DNA from: Chthoniobacterales bacterium
GTDB lineage: Bacteria > Verrucomicrobiota > Verrucomicrobiia > Chthoniobacterales > UBA10450
NCBI GenBank assembly: GCA_025980625.1
Contig: JAICXG010000204.1
Location: forward strand, 1 to 5,098
Reading direction: 5' to 3'
DNA length: 5,098 nucleotides
Shown here piece after piece: positions 1 to 5,098 of this stretch. Both the position numbers and the translations under genes were made by a program. The notes beneath the pieces are model-generated. The model saw only the letters and a list, made by a program, of their open reading frames with translations, was not told the DNA's origin and made no database searches. Positions within the stretch are counted from its first letter, which is position 1, and each line of letters starts with the position of its first letter.

Positions 1-25
1 CCTTGCAGGCGTAGAAAAGCTTGAG

Positions 26-3000
26 ATGGACACGTTGAACGATCTCTTCTGGAGTTGGCCGCTCGTTAGGCAAATCCGCGAGCGCAAGGACGGCACCGGG
101 ATTGAGTCAATGTCGGAAAAGACGCGCGCGATGCGCGCCCGAATCGATGACGCCAGGGTCGCGCGCTCGATTTGCCCTTATTGCGGAGTTGGCTGCGGCC
201 AGCTCGTTTACCACAAAAAGGGGAAGCTCATTTCGATCGAGGGCGATCCCGAGTCGCCGATCTCGCAGGGCAATCTTTGCCCGAAAGGCGCGGCTTCCTA
301 TCAGCTTCTCACGCATTCGCGTCGCGAAACAAAAGTGAAATATCGCGCTCCACGCAGCCGCGCGTGGACGGACCTTTCGCTCGATCGCGCGATGGATATG
401 GTGGCCGATCGCGTCTGGGAATCGCGCAAGCGCACCTTCGTTAGGCAAGAGGAGGGCTCGGTCGTGAATCATACCACGGCCATTGCCCATCTCGGCGGCG
501 CGACACTCGACAACGAAGAGAATTACCTGATCAAGAAACTATTCGCCGGAGGCCTGGGGATGGTGTGCATCTCCAACCAGGCCCGGATATGACATAGCAG
601 CACGGTGCCCGGTCTGGGCACCTCCTTCGGCCGGGGCGGAGCTACGACCGCGCAACAAGATCTGGCACGAGCCGATTGCATCCTGATCGAAGGCTCATCC
701 ATGGCCGAAGCGCACCCGGTCGGGTTCCGCTGGGTGATGAAGGCGAAGGAAAACGGCGCCACCATTATTCACGTCGATCCGCGCTTTGCCCGTACTAGCG
801 CGTTGGCTGATATCTGGGTGCCGATCCGGGCCGGGAGCGATATCGCCTTTCTCGGCGGACTCGTTAGGCACGTGATCGAGAACGATCTTTTCTTCCGCGA
901 GTACGTTGTCCATTACACGAACGCCTCCTGCATTCTGCGGCGTGATTACAAGGACGCGGAAGATGGCGCCGATGGTTATTTCTCCGGTTGGAATGAGGAC
1001 GACCGCACTTACTCGCCGGACACCTGGTTCTACGAGGGCGATGATCTGAGTCATCCAAAGCGCGATCTTTCGCTCCAGGATCCGCAATGCGTTTTCCAAA
1101 AATTGAAGCGCCATTTTTCGCGCTACACCCCGGAGATGGTGGAAAAAGTTTGCGGCATTCCGCCGGAGCTTTTCCACAAGGTGGCCGACGAACTCGTTAG
1201 GGCATCAGGCCCGGACAAGACGGCTGCAATTTGTTATGCGGTCGGCTGGACGCAGCATTCCAAGGGCGTGCAGATCATTCGCACCGCCGCAGTTTTGCAG
1301 TTGCTCCTCGGCAACATCGGACGGCCGGGCGGCGGCATTCTTGCGTTGCGCGGCCACGCGTCGATTCAGGGCTCGACCGATATCCCGACGCTCTACGACA
1401 TCCTGCCCGGTTATCTAAAAATGCCGATCGCGGGCAAGAACGACACCCTCAAGGTTTATCTCGACGCCTACACCACGAAGACCGGGTTGTGGTCCAATTT
1501 CCCGAAGTATTTCGTCAGCCTGCTCAAGGCCTACTACGGCGCGCGCGCGACGAAGGAGAACGACTTTGGTTTCGAATGGCTTCCGAAACTGACCGGCAAC
1601 CATTCCTTCTTCGAGTTCCTCTACGACATGCTGGACGGGAAGGTGGAAGGCCTTTTCCTCATGGGCCAGAATCACGCCGTCGGCGCCCAGAATGCGCGCT
1701 TGCAACGCAAAGCCCTCGCAAACCTGAAATGGTTTGTCGTGCGCGACATGGTCGAGACCGAGCCGGCCTCTTTTTGGTACAGCTCGCCCGAGATCGAACG
1801 CGGCGAATTGAAAACCGAAGAGATTGAGACCGAGGTTTTCTTTTTCCCCGCCGCCGGTCATGCGGAAAAGGAAGGCGCCTTCACCAACACTCAACGCATG
1901 TTGCAGTGGCGCGAAAAAGCGGTCGATCCGCCGGGCGATTCCCGGAGCGAAGCCTGGTTCATGCATCAGCTCGCTTTGCGCTTAAAGGCGAAAGCCGAAG
2001 CCTCGAACGATCCTAACGACGAACCGTTGCGCGCGCTCGACTGGTGGTACCCGGAAGAGGAACTCGGCGAACCGAAAATGGAAGCCGTCCTGGCCGAGAT
2101 CAACGGCTGGCGAACCACGCCGGAACCCGGCGCAGAAGGCAGTCTCTTCGCCGAGGATCGCAACGGCCAACTCCATCACGGTCCACAGGTCGCTGATTAT
2201 AATGAATTGAAGGACGACGGCTCGACCGCCTCCGGCTGCTGGATTTACTCCGGCGTTTTCAATCGCGATGGCATCAACAAAGCCTTGCGGCGTCAGCCTA
2301 ACGACTACCTTGGCCACGGCTGGGGCTTCGCCTGGCCGAGCGATCGCCGCGTCCTTTACAATCGCGCGAGCGCCAATCCACAAGGCGAACCGTGGAGCGA
2401 GCGAAAGAAGCTCGTTTGGTGGGATGCCGCGAAAGGCAACTGGAGCGGAATGGATGTCGCCGATTTCAAGAAAGACAAGCGACCCGATTACCAACCGGGC
2501 GATGGCGATACCGGTCTCGATGGCCAGCCGGGCGACGGTCCCTTCATTCTTCACGAGGACGGGCTGGGGTGGATGTTTGTTCCCAAAGGTTTGCAGGACG
2601 GACCGATCCCGACACACTTCGAGCCGCTCGAATCGCCGGTTAGCAATGAACTTTATTCGCGCGACACGAATCCGCCCGTGAAATGGTTCACCCGCGATGA
2701 GAACCGCATCGCGCCGCCTGGCGATCCGCGTTTTCCCTACGTGCTCACCACTTATCGGCTGACCGAGCATCATACCGGCGGCGGGATGAGCCGTTTCCTG
2801 AGTCATCTCGCCGAACTACAGCCGGAGATGTTTATCGAAATGTCACCGGAACTGGCAGCCGAGCTGGAAATCCAGAATGGCGATTTTGTTTGTGTCGTTA
2901 GTCTGCGCGGCGCGATTGAAGCGCGCGCGCTCGTTAGTCGGCGGATGCGGCCGATGCATTTGAATGGCAAAACCGTTCATCAAATCGCGGCCCCGTTTCA

Positions 3001-3274
3001 TTTTGGACGGACCGGCCCGGTAGTCGGCGACGCCGCGAATGACCTCGGCCCGATCTCCGGCGAACCCAACGTCACGATCCAGGAATCCAAAGCGATGCTT
3101 TGCAACGTTATTCCCGGCCGACTGCCGCGCGGTCCGGCCTATCTCGAATGGCTTGAGCGTTACGCGCCGCAAGGTGGACCGCCTAACATTCACCCCGAGC
3201 AGCCTCCGCCCGGCGCCTCGCAAGGCGGCAAACTCAGCGGCGGCGGCCACGGGCAGCGCGGGAAATCGGAATGA
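26..3274 (+). CDS. fdnG: Formate dehydrogenase alpha (catalytic) subunit, selenoprotein, read through TGA at 590-592
   Basis: Oxidises formate to CO2 at a Mo- or W-bis-molybdopterin guanine dinucleotide site and passes electrons to the beta subunit. Read through the TGA, the product is about 1082 residues, close to E. coli FdnG/FdoG. Seen: an N-terminal [4Fe-4S] motif, Cys50-x2-Cys53-x3-Cys57-x27-Cys85, followed by CPKG with the usual lysine (Lys87); Sec189-His190 at the active site; AEAHPVGFRW and HVDPRFARTSALAD at about 227-260; GWTQHSKGVQ and LLLGNIGRPGGG at about 408-440; and a C-terminal molybdopterin-binding domain from about Tyr905 (TTYRLTEHHTGGG) to about 1020. The tail (about 1045-1082) is rich in Pro and Gly. 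ATG 26 is chosen because the WPLVRQ segment after it resembles the N-terminus of FdnG-like homologues as I recall them; ATG 110 is an alternative. The frame is open back to position 2, so a start outside the window remains possible. The Shine-Dalgarno before 26 is weak. No twin-arginine signal is visible. Mo versus W cannot be told from the sequence. Confidence 0.93.
590..592 (+). other. In-frame TGA read as selenocysteine (Sec189)
   Basis: The codon separates two stretches that are both plainly formate dehydrogenase in the same frame, with no frameshift. The context NQARI-TGA-HSSTVPGLGTSFGRG matches the active site NQARV-Sec-H of E. coli FdnG, where the residue is the selenocysteine ligand of Mo. 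The next residue is His190, the conserved catalytic partner. A nonsense mutation in a cysteine-type enzyme would rarely hit exactly this codon and also carry a SECIS-like hairpin. Known of the family: either Sec or Cys occurs here. Confidence 0.93.
593..622 (+). promoter_or_regulatory. Bacterial SECIS element (SelB-binding hairpin)
   Basis: Right after the TGA lies a perfect 7-bp stem, GGTGCCC (604-610) pairing with GGGCACC (616-622), closed by the five-base loop GGTCT (611-615). The loop has the same GGUCU as the apical loop of the E. coli fdhF SECIS, and its first G is the 19th base after the TGA, the same spacing as I recall for fdhF. The hairpin lies inside the coding sequence and encodes Thr-Val-Pro-Gly-Leu-Gly-Thr. 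It lacks an evident bulged U in the upper stem, unlike fdhF. Its role would be to tether SelB-GTP-Sec-tRNA(Sec) to the ribosome at the UGA. Confidence 0.85.
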
Positions 3275-3284
3275 GGAAAAGAGG
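3273..3284 (+). promoter_or_regulatory. Purine-rich Shine-Dalgarno stretch after the alpha subunit stop
   Basis: GAGGAAAAGAGG overlaps the alpha stop codon and directly precedes ATG 3285; its first GAGG has an 8-base spacer to that ATG. It is the best ribosome-binding sequence in the gap, yet it points to a 29-codon open frame and not to the beta subunit, which starts 86 bases later with no clear Shine-Dalgarno. It may be the ancestral beta ribosome-binding site, separated from its gene by the hairpin element that follows. That history is inference. Confidence 0.45.
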
Positions 3285-3374
3285 ATGAATTTGGAAACCA
3301 GGAAGCTAGGAGAGAAAACAGTCTGGGATTTTCTTTTCCTGGTTTCGTGGTTTCCAAATTTAATATTCCCGTGA
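3285..3374 (+). CDS. Small 29-codon open frame bridging alpha and beta subunits (possible coupling frame, not a known protein)
   Basis: Runs from ATG 3285 to TGA 3372-3374 with a good Shine-Dalgarno upstream. The product begins MNLETRKLGEK and ends SWFPNLIFP, with a hydrophobic middle (FLFLVSW). I do not recognise it as a functional protein. Nearly all of it is the hairpin repeat at 3286-3362, so its sequence is probably dictated by the repeat. Its stop overlaps the proposed GTG start of the beta subunit (GTGA, 3371-3374), which would permit translational coupling. A five-codon frame (ATG 3271, overlapping the alpha stop) ends at TGA 3286-3288, overlapping ATG 3285. Most likely not a conserved gene; the value is in the arrangement. 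Confidence 0.25.
   Translation: MNLETRKLGEKTVWDFLFLVSWFPNLIFP
3286..3362 (+). repeat. Intercistronic imperfect hairpin, likely a dispersed palindromic repeat
   Basis: Outer arms AATTTGGAAACC (3288-3299) and GGTTTCCAAATT (3349-3360) are perfect 12-bp inverted repeats, extended outward by a G-T and a T-A pair. Inside, AGGAA (3300-3304) pairs with TTCCT (3336-3340), leaving an 8-base bulge. Alternatively GAAACCAGGAA (3294-3304) pairs over 11 bp with 3336-3346, because the right arm carries GGTTTC twice (3341-3346 and 3349-3354). A further stem is AGAAAA (3313-3318) with TTTTCT (3329-3334). There is no T-tract after it, so it does not look like an intrinsic terminator. It may affect mRNA processing or the alpha:beta expression ratio. 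Calling it dispersed is a guess, since only one copy is in view. Confidence 0.6.
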
Positions 3375-4243
3375 TCGGCGAAGGCACACAGAGCACGAAC
3401 CAGCGCCGCCACTCCTACGTCGACGAGGGCGCGACGGTCGGCTTCTTCACCGATCCGACTGTCTGCATCGGTTGCAAAGCCTGCGAAGTCGCGTGCAAGG
3501 AATGGAACGACGTGCCCGACGACGGCTACGTCTGGACCGGCAACTCCTACGACAACACCGGCCATCTCGGCGCCTCGACCTGGCGTCACGTTCTTTTTCT
3601 CGAACAGGATTTGCAGAAAGGAAATCAAATCACCGGGCCGGTCTCGTTAGGCAATGGCGATGAAGGCGAAGATCCATTCCGCTGGGTCTTTCTCTCCGAT
3701 GTCTGCAAACACTGCGAGGAAGCCGGCTGCCTCGAGGCCTGCCCGACCGGGTCAATCGTCCGCACCGAGGTCGGTTCCGTCCTGGTGCAGGACGACGTCT
3801 GCAACGGCTGCGGTTATTGCGTTGTCAATTGTCCCTTTGGCGTGATTGATCGCCGGCCGAAACCTTTGCCAAACGCCGGCGGCGCGTTCAAATGCACCTT
3901 CTGTTACGACCGGCAAAAGAGCGGACTCACTCCCGCTTGCGCCAAGGTTTGCCCGACCGAATCGATCGTCTTCGGCCGGCTCGATGATCTTCGCGCCCAG
4001 GCTAACGAGCGGGTACGTCAACTGCGGGAATCGGGATACACCGACGCCCAGCTTTATGATCCGCAGGACACATCGGTCGGCGGTCTGCACGCCTTTTTCC
4101 TCTTGTTAGGCGAGCCCGAACCTTACGGTCTCCCACCCAAACCCGAAGTACCAACCATTTACCTGAAATCGAGCTGGCTCGCCGCCGCTGCGACCGCCGT
4201 GGGTGCGATCGCAACGGTCGCATTCGCCTTCGCATTCGCATGA
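3371..4243 (+). CDS. fdnH: Formate dehydrogenase beta (iron-sulfur) subunit with C-terminal membrane helix
   Basis: Electron-transfer subunit carrying four [4Fe-4S] clusters between the catalytic subunit and the membrane anchor, FdnH/FdoH/HybA type. With GTG 3371 as start it has 290 residues, near the family norm. All 16 cluster cysteines are present: C32-x2-C35-x2-C38-x3-C42 (CIGCKACEVACKEW), C112-x2-C115-x4-C120-x3-C124, C144-x2-C147-x2-C150-x3-C154, and C175-x2-C178-x11-C190-x3-C194. Residues about 266-290 form one hydrophobic helix (SSWLAAAATAVGAIATVAF...), as at the C-terminus of FdnH. The start is uncertain: GTG 3347 would add eight residues but lies inside the hairpin repeat; no in-frame ATG precedes the first cluster motif, and neither GTG has a clear Shine-Dalgarno. 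GTG 3371 overlaps the stop of the preceding small frame. Beta is in the same reading frame as alpha. Confidence 0.93.
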   Translation: MIGEGTQSTNQRRHSYVDEGATVGFFTDPTVCIGCKACEVACKEWNDVPDDGYVWTGNSYDNTGHLGASTWRHVLFLEQDLQKGNQITGPVSLGNGDEGEDPFRWVFLSDVCKHCEEAGCLEACPTGSIVRTEVGSVLVQDDVCNGCGYCVVNCPFGVIDRRPKPLPNAGGAFKCTFCYDRQKSGLTPACAKVCPTESIVFGRLDDLRAQANERVRQLRESGYTDAQLYDPQDTSVGGLHAFFLLLGEPEPYGLPPKPEVPTIYLKSSWLAAAATAVGAIATVAFAFAFA

Positions 4244-4416
4244 TGAACAATTGGCAGCAAGACGCAGCAGTCTCCCGGGTAGGGTGGGCGTCTCGCCCGC
4301 CGGTTTGGGCATCTTCCCCAAACGATCTTTTCTCCGAATCGAACTCCAAAAAAGTGCACGATGGCAGGATGCCATCGCCGGCGGGCGAGACGCCCACCCT
4401 ACCCGAGCTTCCATGA
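4240..4416 (+). CDS. Small 58-codon open frame bridging beta subunit and NrfD gene (repeat-derived, coupling candidate)
   Basis: ATG 4240 overlaps the beta stop (ATGA, 4240-4243), and the frame stays open for 58 codons to TGA 4414-4416, which overlaps the NrfD start ATG 4413 (ATGA, 4413-4416). The predicted peptide contains VSRVGWASRPPV and AGETPTLPELP, the two readings of the inverted repeat arms. I recall such strings from spurious proteins predicted over dispersed palindromes, so a functional protein is unlikely. The exact stop/start overlap at both ends could let ribosomes pass from the beta gene to the NrfD gene without dissociating. Second possible start: ATG 4243. Confidence 0.25.
   Translation: MMNNWQQDAAVSRVGWASRPPVWASSPNDLFSESNSKKVHDGRMPSPAGETPTLPELP
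4303..4323 (+). repeat. Inner hairpin 1 of the REP-like element
   Basis: GTTTGGG (4303-4309) pairs with CCCAAAC (4317-4323) around a 7-base loop. It directly follows the left arm and shares its last base with it. Confidence 0.6.
4359..4377 (+). repeat. Inner hairpin 2 of the REP-like element
   Basis: CGATGGCA (4359-4366) pairs perfectly with TGCCATCG (4370-4377) around the loop GGA. It ends at the base before the right arm begins, so the two palindromes abut. No T-tract follows, which argues against a terminator. Confidence 0.65.
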
Positions 4417-5098
4417 GTCCGGACTCAAATTTCGAATCTCGTCTCGACGCCTTGCGTGAAGAGGCCAAACACGGCGCGCCGCTGCAGAGCCGGGGCGTCG
4501 ATGTCGCCGGCGGCCCGATCCCGCGCCACGCCGGCTACTACGGCGAGTCAGTCGTTAGGCCGCCGGTCTGGACCTGGGAAATTCCGCTCTACTTTTTCGT
4601 CGGCGGCGCGGCCGGGATGGCGCCGCTCATCGCTCTCACCGCCCTCGTGCTCGGCCACATCCAGCTTGCTCACGTCGCGCTTTGGATCGCAGGGGTTGGC
4701 GCGATCCTTTCCCCCATTTTCCTCATCATGGACCTCGGCCGGCCGCAGCTTTTTCTCAACATGCTGCGCGTCTTCAAATATCAGTCGCCGATGTCGGTCG
4801 GAGCCTGGGTCCTCGCCCTCTTCGGCGGTTTCGCCGTGCCCGCCTGGCTGATGATGGTCCTCTATGTCAATGACGCTTTCGCGCGCTCGATCCATCTCCT
4901 CGTGCTCGTGATCATCGGACTGCTCACCATTCCCGCTGCGATCCTGGGTCTCGCACTCGCGACCTACACCGGCGTCTTGATCGGCGCGACCGCGATTCCG
5001 GCGTGGCATCTGCATCGCGTCCTGCTCCCGATCCATTTCGGCACTGCCGGTCTCGGCTGCGCCGGCGCGATTCTCGAGCTGGCCGGATTCCAAATTCG
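4413..5098 (+). CDS. nrfD: NrfD/PsrC-family membrane anchor subunit of formate dehydrogenase (partial, cut by window end)
   Basis: Integral membrane subunit expected to hand electrons from the beta subunit to the quinone pool. It takes the place of the cytochrome b subunit (FdnI) of the E. coli enzyme, and no heme-binding protein is in view. The first 228 codons are visible and no stop is reached; NrfD proteins usually have 8-10 membrane helices in 300-400 residues. Seen: a soluble N-terminus of about 50 residues, then RPPVWTWEIPLYFFVGGAAG at 49-68 opening helix 1 (about 57-80), helix 2 (about 87-106), the family-typical stretch DLGRP (107-111), FLNMLRVFK (114-122) and SPMSVGAW (125-132), helix 3 (about 128-151), helix 4 (about 160-193, long) and helix 5 (about 203-225). 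ATG 4413 is the only good start; its Shine-Dalgarno is poor and a repeat arm lies 8 bases upstream, so coupling to upstream translation is plausible. Confidence 0.9.
   Translation, partial: MSPDSNFESRLDALREEAKHGAPLQSRGVDVAGGPIPRHAGYYGESVVRPPVWTWEIPLYFFVGGAAGMAPLIALTALVLGHIQLAHVALWIAGVGAILSPIFLIMDLGRPQLFLNMLRVFKYQSPMSVGAWVLALFGGFAVPAWLMMVLYVNDAFARSIHLLVLVIIGLLTIPAAILGLALATYTGVLIGATAIPAWHLHRVLLPIHFGTAGLGCAGAILELAGFQI

Larger units (their letters stand above)
4276..4405. repeat. REP-like palindromic element with 28-bp perfect inverted repeats
   Basis: The left arm (4276-4303) and right arm (4378-4405) are exact reverse complements over 28 bases and are separated by 74 bases. Each arm is itself a small hairpin: GGGCG-TCT-CGCCC on the left, GGGCG-AGA-CGCCC on the right. 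This is the architecture of paired REP sequences (REPIN/BIME) or a small non-autonomous element. The central part holds two further hairpins (4303-4323 and 4359-4377). It fills most of the gap between beta and the NrfD gene, and the right arm ends 8 bases before the ATG at 4413. No transposase and no target-site duplication were recognised. Similar GGGTGGGCGTCTCGCCC strings are, as I recall, frequent in some Verrucomicrobia. Confidence 0.8.
62..4560. repeat. Dispersed short motif, GTTAGG core (consensus CGTTAGGC), 10 copies
   Basis: GTTAGG occurs on the + strand at 65-70, 440-445, 863-868, 1196-1201, 3646-3651, 4105-4110 and 4554-4559. On the - strand (CCTAAC) it occurs at 2012-2017, 2297-2302 and 3182-3187. 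Six copies are the full octamer CGTTAGGC (64-71, 439-446, 862-869, 2296-2303 minus, 3645-3652, 4553-4560). Nearly every TTAG in the window lies in a GTTAG. All copies are inside genes, encoded as Val-Arg, Leu-Gly or Pro-Asn depending on phase and strand. The function is unknown. Confidence 0.6.

Noticed and set aside
26..592. Truncated formate dehydrogenase fragment or pseudogene ending at the TGA
   Set aside because: The same frame continues as formate dehydrogenase right after the TGA, the codon sits at the known Sec position, and a SECIS-like hairpin follows.
1982..2806. 274-codon open frame on the minus strand
   Set aside because: Antisense to the alpha subunit, with a composition typical of shadow frames in GC-rich DNA and no recognisable domain.
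605..3274. Separate gene starting at GTG 605
   Set aside because: GTG 605 lies inside the SECIS stem and in the middle of a conserved active-site block; a protein starting there would lack the Fe-S domain and Sec.
2843..3628. 261-codon minus-strand open frame across the alpha-beta junction
   Set aside because: It covers two real genes and the hairpin repeat; the translation shows no family motif.
4204..4213. TGCGATCGCA palindrome, similar to the cyanobacterial HIP1 site
   Set aside because: Only one copy was noticed, and nothing else suggests a cyanobacterium; likely chance in a GC-rich gene.
4219..4239. Direct repeat CGCATTCGC (4219-4227 and 4231-4239) at the beta 3' end
   Set aside because: Explained by the Ala-Phe repeats of the C-terminal membrane helix; too short to call a separate element.
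4276..4405. Rho-independent terminator after the beta gene
   Set aside because: The hairpins are strong but none is followed by a T-tract, and the downstream NrfD gene belongs to the same complex.
4106..4468. Minus-strand frames containing GWASRPP and GETPTLP
   Set aside because: These strings come from the inverted repeat read on the other strand; they are repeat artefacts overlapping real genes.
4456..4851. 131-codon + strand frame inside the NrfD gene
   Set aside because: Out of frame with the clear NrfD reading; the product is Ser/Arg-rich without membrane helices or motifs.

Overview
This window is one operon segment that encodes a membrane-bound, selenocysteine-containing formate dehydrogenase. 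All genes are on the + strand. The order is the large molybdopterin subunit (26-3274), the four-cluster iron-sulfur subunit (3371-4243), and an NrfD-type membrane anchor that runs off the right edge (4413-5098). The large subunit looks broken at first sight because an in-frame TGA at 590-592 splits it. The sequence around that TGA (QARI-TGA-HSST) lines up with the active-site selenocysteine of E. coli FdnG/FdoG. A hairpin directly downstream has a GGUCU loop, so I read the gene as intact, with Sec189 inserted by SelB. This implies that the host has selA, selB, selC and selD elsewhere.

Layout. Positions 1-25 hold only the upstream edge; the reading frame of the large subunit is open through them, so the start at 26 is likely but not proven. 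The catalytic subunit fills 26-3274. A gap of about 96 bases contains a long imperfect hairpin (3286-3362). The beta subunit follows. A gap of 169 bases is largely filled by a REP-like element with a perfect 28-bp inverted repeat (4276-4303 / 4378-4405). The NrfD-like gene then starts 8 bases after the element. In both gaps an open frame bridges the flanking genes through overlapping stop and start codons, which could keep translation coupled across the inserted repeats.

Function. Formate is oxidised to CO2 at the Mo/W-bis-MGD-Sec site of the alpha subunit. Electrons pass through its one [4Fe-4S] cluster to the four clusters of beta, then to the quinone pool through the NrfD-like membrane subunit. 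No twin-arginine signal is visible on alpha, which makes the sidedness of the complex an open question.

Organism. The DNA is GC-rich and bacterial. The alpha subunit resembles the FdnG-like group seen in soil bacteria such as Actinobacteria. The dispersed palindromes in the gaps, of the kind that yields spurious 'GWASRPP...GETPTLP' peptides, remind me of Verrucomicrobia; this is recollection and only a weak taxonomic guess. A further signal is a recurrent GTTAGG core (10 copies on both strands, six of them as CGTTAGGC), scattered through all three genes in several codon phases. It looks like a DNA-level motif rather than a protein constraint.
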